This document shows, one piece after another, positions 1 through 10,719 of a stretch of 64,000 nt of DNA (positions are counted from its first letter, which is position 1; every line of letters starts with the position of its first letter). Source of the DNA: Buxus sempervirens (lineage: Eukaryota; Streptophyta; Magnoliopsida; Buxales; Buxaceae). Below the pieces are notes generated by a model. It was not told the DNA's origin. It ran no database searches and was given only the letters and a program-made list of their open reading frames with translations. A program made the position numbers and the translations under genes. The DNA lies in contig OX387183.1 of NCBI GenBank assembly GCA_947561395.2, positions 6,381,883 to 6,445,882 of the forward strand, given 5' to 3'.

Positions 1-285
1 CATTGAAATTTCTATATTTCATGAAAAGTGTTAATTGAAATTTTTTTTTGCCCCCTCAAATTTGGAGTCCTGGTTCCACCACTGATCACCGCCACGTTAT
101 GACAAAAACCAGAAACACCGCAATGGCGTTAAACATTATATATTTCTGGAAAAAGGAAATTGATTTTTTATTAGGGTGCGATAGTCGAAGGCTGCACCTC
201 GACTGTCGAACCCGCATATTGGGGAAACGTGCTCCTCCTCTCCTTCCCCTACAAAACCTCTCTTCTTCCAAAATCCCTTATCCTC

Positions 286-287
<2 letters not shown>

Positions 288-321
<34 letters not shown>
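288..321. repeat. (CT)n microsatellite
   Basis: A near-pure CT dinucleotide tract follows pyrimidine-rich DNA. Tracts like this are common in plant 5' untranslated regions, but no convincing gene follows it. The first 80 bases (a run of T then CCCCCTCAAATTTGG) look like the worn end of a transposon and could not be assigned. Confidence 0.9.
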
Positions 322-323
<2 letters not shown>

Positions 324-326
<3 letters not shown>

Positions 327-1919
327 ACATAGGCAAGATGTTTTGTTCTTTCTATTATAAACATGGTGTTTTCTTCTTCCGTTTCCACCTGTTGAACTAT
401 GGCTTTTGTAAAGAGGTTTCATTTTATGGATTTCATCTTACTGTATATGTTTTGTTACAGATAGAGAAGGCAAATCTGAAGCAGTCGAAGGTTTTTCGTC
501 CATCATGTATTCTTTTCTTTGTCAATGATGTGAACGAGCTTGGAGAAACGGAGCTAATATGTTTCACCTTCAAAACGATCCTAGTTTTCAAAGGATTAAT
601 CGAAGTTCATTGCAGTCTCAAACTGTTCAGAGGAGTGATTTTGATAAAAACTTAATGGAGACAAAAGGAAGAGTTTACTTTGAATTTTACAGAAACTCAA
701 GAGGGGATATTTCTGAAGACCTTGATGGAAAGCACAGTTGGAATGCCAGCGATAACCATGTTTGAACAATATTTTGGTGACAGTTATTGTCACCTAGTCT
801 GACTCAAGGAAGCATATGGAAGAGAATGATTGAACAATATTTTGTTTATTGTATTAATGTTCTGCTATTAATGTTTCAGGTATCTCACACAAGAAACTTC
901 CTTGCAGCTGATATTTAAAGTGGCAAAGAAAATCATAGATAGATACGTTATTAAAGATGAGATTTTTTTTATTTGCTAGGATTAGCAAGTTCTGTGGTAG
1001 CCTGCTTCATAGTAGTGAAATGTAGTTCATTGTTTTTCTATTCCAAAATAGAATTTCTCTGTTTAGGATGCCATGATATTGAGCTTTCGAGCTACCGCTT
1101 TCTAGTGAAAATGAAATCAGAAAATGTCCTAATCATGTCTGTCCAAAATTCTTCTATTTCAAAAGACAAACTAAACTTGAGAAAGGATACCATATGTCTT
1201 TGGTTCTTGAAATTTATTGGTATGAATCAGTGAAGGAATTTGTATAGCAGTGGTTAGCACCTAGAAATTCTAGTTTGTGAAATCCTTTGAATTGAAACAA
1301 ATTGATGTTAAATACAGTGTTACAGTATTTGCATGTCATATGAACCAATAAAAAATATAACTTTCTTTACAACCAACTCATACAGGACACTCTCACTAGG
1401 CCAACCTACAAAGAGGATCAAAGGAAAAAAAACCATTCATGGCCAAATAGGTGGTGTCTTAAACTTTGTGTCAGGAATTATTTTAACAAGAATGACCATA
1501 AGAAGTATTATGACAATAGTTAATTTGGAAGTGCTATTGAAATACTCATTAGGTGATATCGATCGTTTATTTTCTTCATTTAAAATACCCCAAATATAAC
1601 CATGTGGGCTAACCAAACATGCCAAGGAAAGAACAGAATATTCCAATTCAAAGCAAAAACCATGTACCTCAAGCTGTTATTAAGCCAAAAATTTTCAAAG
1701 GTTAGACTGCACTTCGTCATGCAACTAAATTTACAATCCATGTTCACAAAGAAAGGAAGGTACCCTGTTTTAAAAATTGTCAATTTCAATGTTCCTGGGA
1801 AAAAAAGAAACTCTAAAATCTTGGCAACGCAATGAAAAAGTAAACTTCAAATGAAAGAGATAGCACTGAGTAGCATGCATGAACAATTCTAAACCTTAAG
1901 AGAATACCGATACCCTAAG
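324..1919. other. No recognisable gene; possible worn gene remnant
   Basis: The longest open stretches here are about 60 to 105 codons, and none matches a protein family I recognise. A splice-acceptor-like TTACAG precedes an open stretch from about 461 to 655. Another open stretch (559-765) has gene-like composition, so a decayed exon is possible. The rest is AT-rich with scattered stops. I see no RNA gene. Confidence 0.3.
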
Positions 1920-2581
1920 GCTCCGTTTGGATAGCAAGAGAGTGAATGAAAGCGCAAGAAAATAGGGTTTTCTCTTATCACAGTAGCGTTTGGATACTGG
2001 AAAATTGTGGGGCCCACTGTTTCTCGAGAGAAACAGGGATAATAACCGTCCAAATTTGTTTCATGCACCTAGAGGTCGGATTCTACGTCGTGAGAAAAGC
2101 AAGCACACATCTTTCCAATGATACCCTTCCTAAATAACTGTATCTTATTCAAGAAGTACTTCTCATGATTTCAAAAACTCTATCGAGAGATTTGAGGAGA
2201 ACTTCTCACGATTTCAAAAACTCTATCAAGAGAGAAGTGTTGTGGTGGGATTAAATATAGGGGAAAGTAGTCTTTAGTGTTAATTTTTAAAAATAATCCT
2301 GTTTCAGTCATTAAATGCTTGGTAATTGAAAATTAGTGATACTCTTTAAAAATATTGAGAATAAGAATTATTTTACTGTTCACATAAGAAAAAAGAAAAA
2401 AAAAGATCTTTAAGAAGTTGGGTATCAATTTCATGATTAAATAATCGACACTTACAAAATTCTAAATTTTCAATTAAAATTATAAAATTTTCTTGTAATA
2501 ACATCCAAATAGTATTGAGAAAATTACCTTTCAATTTCTTTTACTTTCTTTTCTCACATTCTCTCCGTATCCAAACAGAGC
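1920..2581. mobile_element. MITE-like element with GCTCYGTTTGGATA inverted ends
   Basis: The left end reads GCTCCGTTTGGATAGCAAG. The right end read on the other strand is GCTCTGTTTGGATACGGAG, so the element has terminal inverted repeats of roughly 15 to 20 bases. The element is about 660 bases and has no coding capacity. CTAAG occurs on both outer sides, but the bases next to the ends are themselves nearly palindromic, so the target duplication is ambiguous. Ends of this type are frequent in plant hAT or Harbinger MITEs; the superfamily is not settled. It also carries a short internal direct repeat (about 2160-2235). Confidence 0.6.
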
Positions 2582-2766
2582 CTAAGGAAACTATTGCTGA
2601 AGCATTAATCCCCTTATCTTCACATTTGCCCTTTGATTCTTCTAAGTTCACCCCCTTCTCTTCACATTTGCTGCAATTTAATGGGCTTGTTTTGTCTGTC
2701 TGCCCTAGCGCTAGAGTCGCTCTAATTTTCCGCCTCGTGCATGTGGGCATGAAAAAATTCTCATCA

Positions 2767-2820
2767 TTGAAGTGGTAAAGCTACAAGCATGACTTGAAGT
2801 GGTAAAGCTACAAGCATGAC
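2767..2820. repeat. 27-bp tandem duplication
   Basis: The 27-base unit starting TTGAAGTGGTAAAGC is present twice, head to tail and identical. It lies just upstream of the start of duplication copy A. Confidence 0.9.
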
Positions 2821-3330
2821 TTGATTTATTCTTCTCTATGCGAGCAGGTGTATTTATTCAAGCAAACATTTGGATGATACCTTTTAGAAATTTTGGCAAC
2901 TACTTTAGAGTTGAAGGTGGGACCAGTAATCATGGTAATTGGCTTGACCAATTCAATACGCTTTTGGTTTTGTGTGCATTTACATGCATTCCCATGAGGT
3001 TTCCCATCGTAGTGTTGTCATGGGCTTAACAATGTTTTATAGGGGTTGAGGTTAGAAGTCCTTTCACATGTGTTTCTAGTGTCCAAATTTGGCTTTCATT
3101 CTCTACCCTAGTCAAAGGGTGTTTAGCTCAGTTTGAAAATGGACCTTCATGCCAAGTTTTCAGGAATTACAAAGGATTTTTTTGGTAGGATGAAATGTAG
3201 GTCGGGGGTTGGATTACAAAAGTAAGCAAGGCGGGTTCAAAACGTGTGTATACAGGTCAAAGTCATGTTTTACCCCTATGATTGACAGCCACCCAGTCTT
3301 TCTTGAAAGCATTTCTTCTAGAGCCAAAAT

Positions 3331-3354
3331 CCGGTGGTTTTGTGAAACCACCGG
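3331..3354. repeat. Perfect 10-bp stem hairpin
   Basis: CCGGTGGTTT, a four-base loop TGTG, then AAACCACCGG. It sits inside a segment of about 105 bases that is absent from duplication copy B and is flanked by a similar TCTTTCTT sequence on both sides. This suggests a small insertion, or its loss from copy B. Confidence 0.85.
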
Positions 3355-5013
3355 CTAAGATGGAATTTGAACGTGTGATGCCCCCTCCTGACATGGACAT
3401 CCATTCGTGCGTTTCACGCTGGCACCAGTGAATCTTTCTTACATCACTTTTATTTCTATCTCATTTTCTTCATCATTTGCATTGTCCTCTTGCCTTCACT
3501 TTTTCCTTCTGCATTTTGCCTTTTGTCTCCTTTCCTTTGCTTTTCGTTTTTATTGGATATTTTTTGCTTTAACGGGTTTTGCCTTTATCTTTATTTTGCT
3601 TTTTGCAATGTGCCCACTTTATCGTACTTTTGCTTTCTTTTTGCATTGATTGGTGCCTTTTATTTTTTTCTTCTTTTTTCCTCTTTTTTATTTCGTTCCC
3701 TATGTACAATGTAAAACATGATCGATCCAGTGACAAAGGAACAAACAAGCTCAATGCATTTAGCCAGGAACTGCTTTGCTCGAAGGATTTTGGGATTAAA
3801 AACATAGATGACCTTTCATCCGTTTGCAAAATGCGACTTTGCAAGCATTTATTTTTGTTGACCGGTTCAAAACATTATTTTCACTAGTAGGGGTGCATTT
3901 GTAATACTGTATATATTGAGAGGGAACGGTCTTACAACTGTTTAAATCTTAGATGAATAGGCAAAGTTTTAATTATTTTAACCCTATATTAATTATGCAT
4001 TATCAACGAATGGTAAAGACCATTCGGGGAAGTCGTACATAGTTGTTGCGCCTATTAATGTTGTTATATGGATAGTTTAGTATAGATCAATATCAGGTCC
4101 TTTGTGCTACGAGGCAAATAGACACAATACAGGTTCGTAAAAAAATGATCTTGCTCAACATATTTGACTAGAGGTTTTTTAAAGTTAACGGATGACTGGT
4201 GGAGAGCTATGTTTCGTCATGGTTTAGCCCTGGCTTATCTTGATGCAGGGTCATGTTGAGACATTGAGACCATCCTTATTAAAAAGAAAGTATTAAATTT
4301 TCTGATTAATCGTATTTCTAGTTTGAAACGGGGGAGTGGGGCCCTTCTTTGAGCGAGCCGCTCTTGATGAACAAGGGGATGACGTGGCAATTTAGAAACG
4401 TAGCAGCAAGCTATTGGAACAGTAGAACTAGGTGCCCCGTAAAAAGTGCAGTGGATGTGAAGCGGTTTGGAAGCCTCTCCCATTCCCATCCATAGCAACG
4501 TGCAGAGACGAAGATTAAGAGCAAAGCCGGCGAGGACATCTTCCGTCAACGCAAGTCTTTCAGGACTCGAGCACCAATCTTCAAACGGGCTATGAATTCA
4601 ATTAATTAGTTAGTATGGTTATGATCGAATAATCGAAGTGGAGATTGATCTGATCCACGGTGAAGAATTAGAATCCGAAGGTTAATTTACTTCCTCCAAA
4701 TCCAGAATTCATCGAGCTCTTAACGATTGCAAACACAAAACGAAAGAGATGAAAAAAGATTTCACAGAGAATACTAATCAATCAATAATATATAGATATA
4801 TATGAATCCATCAAATCAATACATAACACGAGATCTACTATCGATGTATCTGTAACTCTCTATAAATCAAGAAACATAAAGTTTTATTCATACGCCTACG
4901 ATCTAACTACTGTAACATAAATAAAGAATTAATAAAATCTCTCTACTGATCAATCCGACAAAAGAGGTCATAATCCCGAACATCGATCTGCTGCAACTCT
5001 CGCATCGTCTCCC

Positions 5014-5208
5014 TTACTGCTTCAGGAAGGCAAGCAAAGAGACTGCAAGAGAAGAGCAAAGAACAGCGCCGGAGATCGGCAGAGAGAAGGCCGATCCGTT
5101 GTCCATCGACGGAGAAGATGCTGGCGCCGAATCCTGAGCCGAGACGGTGGCGACCGCAGAGAATACTGCGATGACGAAGACGAGAACAGCAATGCGGAGT
5201 GGCGCCAT
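5014..5208 (-). CDS. Arabinogalactan peptide precursor (copy A)
   Basis: This single-exon gene of 64 codons encodes a small GPI-anchored AG peptide of the cell surface. Residues 1-24 form a signal peptide ending VSA before Gln25. The mature stretch of about 14 residues carries Ala-Pro and Ser-Pro (APASSP), where AG glycans are attached to hydroxyproline in this family. A small-residue region (DNGSA, residues 36-40) is a likely GPI attachment zone. The C-terminus (about 45-64) is hydrophobic, as needed for the anchor signal. The start is the only in-frame Met before the signal peptide, with a TATA box about 140 bases upstream. The protein is identical to the one at 12670-12864. AG peptides are linked to wall and membrane signalling, but no specific role can be given here. 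Confidence 0.87.
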   Translation of the reverse strand: MAPLRIAVLVFVIAVFSAVATVSAQDSAPASSPSMDNGSAFSLPISGAVLCSSLAVSLLAFLKQ

Positions 5209-5348
5209 TGATGAAAGATCTAGAGCAGGACGAATCGTATTGCGTGAATAGGGGAAGAAGAAGAAGAGGAATATCAGGATTCCAAATTACTCTCTGAGGA
5301 TTCTTGTTTTGAGCTGAAGCGATGATTAAGGCCGTTGATGGGAAGGGC

Positions 5349-5358
5349 CTATATATAG
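5349..5358 (-). promoter_or_regulatory. TATA box of AG-peptide gene copy A
   Basis: CTATATATAG lies about 140 bases upstream of the start codon, which implies a 5' leader of roughly 110 bases. The same box and flanks are kept in copy B at 13004-13013. A Pack-MULE-like element begins only about 93 bases further upstream, so the distal promoter of this copy has been replaced. Confidence 0.7.
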
Positions 5359-5450
5359 GGTTTCGTGGTTCGGCGTGTGGACCCCAGAAGACGCGGACAG
5401 CTGGACTGCGGGCTGATTCCTCCGCTTTAAGCCTTAAGCTCGAAGAAAAT

Positions 5451-7163
5451 AGGGTAAATTACAGCAACACCCCCTGAGGTTTGGGGAATGGACACGCAGT
5501 ACCCCTGGGGTTTGAAACTGATCACTTATAACCCTCCAGTTTTCTAAAAGAAGCGATCGCTACCCCTACCGTTAGTTGAATGAAAACGGTGTTAAGTTAA
5601 TTTGTTTTAAACCCGAAACTACCCTTCCTCTACCCCTCCTCTCTTAACAGGACCCGCCCTTCCCTCTCATGGCGATTTTCCCTCACGGGTTGAAGATGCC
5701 AGAGCTTCCGACGGGGAATGGAGATCCAAACCCTGGAACTCACTCCCAAATGGGATTTGCTATCCAGTCGATCAACTTCAGCAGTGCAAGCGAGATACAG
5801 GAGGAAGCAGAGGATCAATACGTTAATGAAATCGTAGAGGATCATCCAACCCCCCAAACAATCAGGGAAGAATCAGGGTTGCGTGAGAGTTCATTTGACC
5901 ACCAAAATGGAGATGACTGCATCTACGTCGCGGTGGGGAAGAGTAATTCAAGCATGGACGCGCTTCTGTGGACGCTGAAGAACGTTGCCAAGCCGTCGGA
6001 ATTCGTCTATTTCGTCCATGTCTTCCCGGAGCTCCGGCACATTCCTACCCCACGTAAGTTCTCTCTTACGCGTGTCCGATGCAACGTCGATTACGGGTTT
6101 TTGTTTTACATGTGTTTGAGTGCTCGTGGATCGTGATGACACAGTCGGGAAGCTTCCAAAGAATCAGGTGAGCGCAGAACAGGTGGAGAGCATAAAAAGG
6201 CTAGTCCTCGGAGAGAGTAAATCTAGCCCCAGGTAAAGCCAAAAGAAGAACAATTTCCGAGCTCTCTTCCCTTCGATCCCCACAAATCAAAGAATTGCGA
6301 TCGATTAATAAATTCTGAGCTTCTGAACTAGACAACCATTAATATTGCTTGGTTGTTGCATGCAGGAGGCTGAGAAGGGGAAGTGGAACAGCAGATGAGA
6401 TACTTAAGAATGCTCCGGATTCGGGAAGGAGGTGAATGATCAGATGAAGATGATGCGGCTACCGCCTCCACACGCTGACGATATCATCAAGATCAAGGCC
6501 ACAGGCGACGACCAAATCAACAACTCTTGTGGCTGCTTTACGCGCAGGTTTATGAGGTGAAATTGCCCCGGCGATTCTGTCTATTTGCCATTGCTAGTTG
6601 GTCCCACTAATGTAAAGCTCGAGGACTTTCTTGTCTTTGATTCCCCTTTTTTTTCTCCCCGTTACATCAACTGGAAATGCTTCGAGTTCAAACCAGTATG
6701 GTACCGGACATACACACGACGGTTCTTCGCTATCAATGAAGAACTACCAAACCATTCTTCTTCGTTGAGGTACGAGAAAACCCTAGGTTCAAACCCTAGG
6801 TGACGAAATAAATAAAACGACTTACCTCTGTCTTCGTGTTGGCTAGTTCTCCCCTCGCCGGTGCTTCGTCTCCCCTTGCCGCTGCGTCCTCTCCAGTCAC
6901 CGACAAGGTTCAAGAGAGAAGAATTTTTGAGGGTTTCGTGAGAGAGACAGTGAAGGTCGGGTCCTGTTAGGAGAGGAGGGGTAAAGGAGGGGTAATTTCG
7001 GGTTTAAAACTAATTAACTTAACACCGTTTTCGTCCAACTAACAGTAGGGGTAGCGATTGCTTCTTTTAAAAAACTGGAGGGTTATAAGTGATCAGTTTC
7101 AAACCTCAGGGGTACCGCGTGTCCATTTCCAAAACCTCAGGGGGTGTTGCTGTAATTTACCCT
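5451..7163. mobile_element. Pack-MULE-like element with about 205-bp inverted repeats
   Basis: The left inverted repeat (5451-5656) starts AGGGTAAATTACAGCAACAC. It matches the reverse complement of 6957-7163 at roughly nine bases in ten over its full length. Long inverted repeats enclosing a host-gene fragment with introns, and no transposase, are the mark of a Pack-MULE. The interior holds a captured USP-domain gene (5669-6560) and about 400 bases of unrecognised DNA (6561-6956). I could not find a clean 9-bp target duplication: the left flank is GAAGAAAAT and the right flank is TCATTAAGA. Superfamily assignment is therefore by structure only. Confidence 0.75.
5669..6560 (+). pseudogene. Captured USP-domain (U-box/PUB-related) gene fragment
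   Basis: Three exons can be read through canonical GT-AG introns: 5669-6053, 6145-6232 and 6366-6560. Exon 1 encodes an acidic leader and the start of a universal stress protein (USP) domain (IYVAVGKSNSSMDALLW, FVYFVHVFPELRHIPTP). Exon 2 continues LGKLPKNQVSAEQVE, a hallmark of the N-terminal USP domain of plant U-box/kinase proteins and related USP-only proteins. It then jumps to KRLVLGESKSSPR, so the middle of the domain has been deleted. Exon 3 gives RLRRGSGTADEILKNAPDS, then a frameshift; the other frame stays open to a stop at 6560. No U-box or kinase is present. It lies wholly between long inverted repeats, so it was captured by the element and is probably non-functional. Confidence 0.75.
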
Positions 7164-7590
7164 TCATTAAGAAACTGTTGGCAATTACCATCAAAGGTAG
7201 TATAACTTCGTTACCGTGTACAATAAATTATCTTTTCCATATTAATTTATAATTATTGTAATTATAAATTTATAACTAAATTATATTCAAAATTAACTAT
7301 CTCTAAAATATAACGAATTATGATATTAAATTTTAAATATAATTTTCTTATACTAATTAATTAAGGCATAAATTAAGATTTTAATTAAATTGTAAATATA
7401 ACTTCATTATATAATCCACAAAATGAAGTTATACTTAAAATTTTAATAGTTATTTATAATATAATATCTTAATTAGTTATAATAGTATAAGAAGGGAAAG
7501 GAGGAGGGAGAACGTGGGAGGAAACTATAACAAAATTGATGGTGAGTTTTGAAAGAAAAAAAAAGGCAGTTTGACCATTTTACCCTTTTG
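7164..7590. other. AT-rich intergenic DNA
   Basis: Very AT-rich sequence with repeated TATAATTA-type strings. It has no gene, RNA or terminal repeats that I can recognise. It may be the body of the Helitron-like unit whose possible 3' end lies at 7957. Confidence 0.5.
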
Positions 7591-7728
7591 CTTTTCAAAA
7601 CAGCCCTTATACACTATTGTGAAGATATATTAATAAAAAGGTTAAATGGTCAAAATGAGACAATTTGACCATTTTACCCTTTTATTAATATATCTTCTCA
7701 ATAGTGTATAGGGGTTGTTATGAAAAGC
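7591..7728. repeat. Long foldback hairpin, arms about 64 bp
   Basis: The left arm starts CTTTTCAAAACAGCCCTTAT. The right arm ends with its near reverse complement (GGGGTTGTTATGAAAAG), leaving a loop of about 9 bases around ATGAGACAA. Both arms include ATATTAATAAAA and GGTCAAA. Transcribed RNA would fold into a near-continuous duplex of about 64 pairs. Confidence 0.85.
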
Positions 7729-7928
7729 TGTGCATTTTGTTTGGCATGCTTCCCAAGGGGCCTATTCCCATTATATATAATATAAATTATAATTATAATA
7801 TTATAATTAAATTTTTAATCTAAAATTAATTATATTTTCCCTATTCATTTATAATTATCTTACTAACTAATAACTCTAATTACCTATTAGAAAGTGGGAT
7901 ACATGACATATTGAGTTTTATATGTGAT

Positions 7929-7957
7929 GCCCATGCATCACACGGGTTGTCTGCTAG
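7929..7957 (+). mobile_element. Possible Helitron 3' terminus (hairpin plus CTAG)
   Basis: GCCCATGCATCACACGGGT can form a short GC-rich stem (CCC.TG with CACGGG). After 7 bases comes CTAG followed by T. Many plant Helitrons end in a GC hairpin of this type and CTRR inserted before T. The junction coincides with the first base of duplication copy B. I could not find the matching TC start, so extent and integrity are unknown. Confidence 0.45.
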
Positions 7958-8037
7958 TATGTATTTATTCAAGCAAACATTTGGACGATACTTTTTATAA
8001 ATTTTGGCTAGTGCTTTAGAGTTGAAGGCAGGACTAG

Positions 8038-9092
8038 TGTTGCTCCGAAATTGGGCCGGTGTGGACACGTGTTGGTGGTGATGATGTGTCTCTACACGGG
8101 AGTGCCAGTATCGTTTGATACAAATGATTTCGGGTCGAACCCTGACCCCGGGCACCTGTTCCGAATCTGAACCGGGATTGGTCCAGTCGTACTGCAAGTC
8201 ACCTGTAATAAAATGGGTCAGGCGATGATATGAAGACTAGGGGTCCGGTCTTCATTTGGGTTTTTGTAAGTGTTTGAAAGCGAAAGCAACTAATGGCACA
8301 CAAATCCTTTATTATAAAATCGGTCGACGAGCCGAAAGCGACAACAGATAATCCTCAAAAGGGAAACAAAAGTAAAAAGAAAACTGACAAGGCTTGCAGG
8401 ACTGGCCTGTCCTGGTCTTATAGCCGTAATCGGGTATAAGCACAGGAGGAAGGGGTGGCTGCTAGCAAAGTCAATTCAGGGGGTTCACCTTGGATTGCTG
8501 CTTACCCAAAAATACACAAGTCATCTGGCGTGATCAGAGCGACTCTCAGGATCGGCTGCTCAGGATTCTGTTAACAGGATTCTGGTGTTAATCGGAGTAA
8601 AGAGGGATCGAAGATGTCACTGCGACTGGAAGCAGTAAGAGAGGTCCTAGTTTATCCTTCTATAGTAGAGGGGATAAAGGATCACGGATGATCAAAATAA
8701 TATAATAACCGGTTGCGGTTGAATGGATTGTGTCCATGAGTTCTTCGAAGTTGTGCCTTTTATAGCCAATCCTTGACGGTTTGCTCAACGTCCTACTCTT
8801 GCACGATCTTCATGGCGGTTGGCCGTCTTCAGTCTTCTGTTCCAGAAAGATAACCGCTCGGCCACGATCCTAAAAATAGGTTACTCTTGAACGACCGATG
8901 GCACGATCTTCTGATATTTGCGGTTTTGTCGCATTGGCTTGGGTGGTTCGAACTGTATTCTTGGTTCTGTGCGCATGTTGATGTGGCCTATCCAACTGTG
9001 CAGGGCCTACGTGCTTCAATGCCATGGCCTAAATAAGCCACATAGGCACCACGTGCCCTTTTCTTATTCGTTGGTCATATAGGGTGTAAACA
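8038..9092 (-). mobile_element. Solo LTR, 1055 bp, TSD ACTAG
   Basis: Ends are TGTTGCTCC and GGTGTAAACA (TG..CA) with perfect 5-bp duplications ACTAG at 8033-8037 and 9093-9097. The uninterrupted site is seen in copy A (GGGACCAGTAATCAT near 2923). There is no internal domain, so this is a solo LTR left by LTR-LTR recombination. On the minus strand it has a TATA box (CTATAAAAGG near 8757-8766) and, about 450 bases further on, AATAAA (8308-8313), so it is read as minus. The family (Gypsy or Copia) is not determined. Confidence 0.85.
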
Positions 9093-9399
9093 ACTAGTAA
9101 TCATCGTAATTCGCTTGACCAATTCAATATGCTTTTGGTTTTGTATGCATTTACATGCATTCCCATGAGATTCCCATCGTAATGTTGTCACGAGCTTAAC
9201 AAAGTTTTACGAGGGTTGAGGTTAGAAGTGCTTTGACATGTGTTTCTTGTGTCCAAATTTGGCTTTCATTCTCTACTCCAGCCAAGGATGTTTAGCTTGT
9301 TTAGAAGTGGACCTTTGTGCCAAGATTTTTGCAATTACGAAGGATTTTTTGGTCGGATGAGGTGTAGGTCGGGGTTTGGGTTACATCTGTAAGTAAGGC

Positions 9400-10547
9400 G
9401 AGCGTTTCGTCTAAAGCGTTTCAGTGATACCATCCGTAATGCGTGAACCGGTTGTAGCCACATATAGCTTAACATAAATATTAACAAAGAGGCGTTAATG
9501 CTCGTTTATATTCATGTCCTTTGTCGTCAAACGACTCCAGCTGGCCATCATTAGTCATTTTTTGTTTTTATTTAATTTCCAAACTCTAAAACCAAAAACC
9601 CCATCCTTTGCCGCCACCTCATTTCCGCAACATACCTTCTCTCTTTCAAACTTCTTCTCTGCAATATACCTTCTTTCTTCTTCTTCTTTAACGAACAATC
9701 TCTCCAACAAACAGGGACTTGTTTTGCAGAATGATCCTAAGTTAGAGAGTGGAAGGAGATATAAATATTTGTGTCATTTATTCATCCCAATAGCAAAGAT
9801 GGCCTCAAAGTGTCAAGAATCTTACAAATTAGCAACTGATTTAGGGAAAAAAACGAAATAAAAAAAAGTTGAAAAAATTGGGAATGATTTAAACATGAAG
9901 GAGCCATTGAATGATGCTTCACACATAGAGAATATTCTTAGTGGAATCCAAAGTGCCACTCATGCTGGAAGTTCACGTATTGATAGTGTATGTTGAAATG
10001 ACTTTTTTGATGAAATGTAGGGAGTATTAAAATTTGTTCCAAAGCAAGGGGTATTAAAAAGAAGGTGAGGGGTGGTCGTGCTGGTACTAGTGTTCGACGA
10101 CTAATAAATGCTCTTAGCAAAGCCATAAAGTATAAATGTAAGAAAAGAAAAGAAAAGAATCTACAGATGACCCCATCAATCCTAGCAACCCCAGCAACAA
10201 GTGTACACAAGCTGAAGCATCCTCAATGCTGGTTGGTAGATTGCTCGTTGAAGAAGAACAAGGAGAGTTAGACAAAAGCTCTAGGTTGTTGCAAAAGAAG
10301 AAGAAGAAAAAGATGAATATTGTTGGGGGAAACGAAAGGCTTTTGTTTTTTATTTTCTAAAACTACACAAGTCTCAAAAAATTTAATAATGTCCTGAACT
10401 CTTCAGACACCATCAAAGGAAACATTAAAAAATTATTAAAACAGAAATGGGCGTTAATGCCCGCTCCCATCAAGAGATAACGTGAATTTGAAATCTGTTC
10501 GCGCATTACAGATGGTATCACTGAATCGCTTTAGACGAAATGCTCTC
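9400..10547. mobile_element. MULE-like element with FAR1-like remnant
   Basis: The left end GAGCGTTTCGTCTAAAGCG is matched by the reverse complement of the right end, GAGAGCATTTCGTCTAAAGCG. The match continues to GATACCATC and GTAATGCG, giving inverted repeats of about 45 bases. Flanks GTAAGTAAGGC and GTAAGCAAGGC form a duplication of about 9-11 bases with one mismatch. Copy A has the uninterrupted site (GTAAGCAAGGC near 3222). The interior has broken reading frames from about 9798 to 10270. Fragments such as ESYKLATDLGKK and RRLINALSKAIKYKCKKRK resemble the C-terminal part of FAR1/FRS-type MULE-derived proteins. That match is from memory of the family and is weak. Confidence 0.65.
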
Positions 10548-10719
10548 GTAAGCAAGGCGGGCTCAAAACGTTTGTGTATAAGTCAAAGTCATGTTCTACC
10601 CCTATGATTGATAGCCACCCAATCTTTCTTATATCACTTTCATTTCTATTTCATTTTCTTCATCATTTGCATTGTCCTGTACCCTTCACTTTTTCCTTCT
10701 GCATTTTGTCTTTTGTCTC

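Larger units (their letters stand above)
2848..5450. repeat. Segmental duplication, copy A (with AG-peptide gene)
   Basis: This segment is matched along its length by 7959-13108. Both begin with GTATTTATTCAAGCAAACAT and end just upstream of an AG-peptide promoter. Copy A is shorter because it lacks the three insertions found in copy B. It has two segments of its own. One is about 105 bases (3304-3410) containing a perfect hairpin. The other is about 370 bases (3919-4286) with no terminal repeats. The pair lies in direct orientation, so unequal crossing-over or a local copying event is the likely origin. Confidence 0.85.

Noticed and set aside
5442..7172. Clean 9-bp target duplication for the Pack-MULE-like element
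   Set aside because: Flanks GAAGAAAAT and TCATTAAGA do not match; only AAGAA is loosely shared, so no duplication is claimed.
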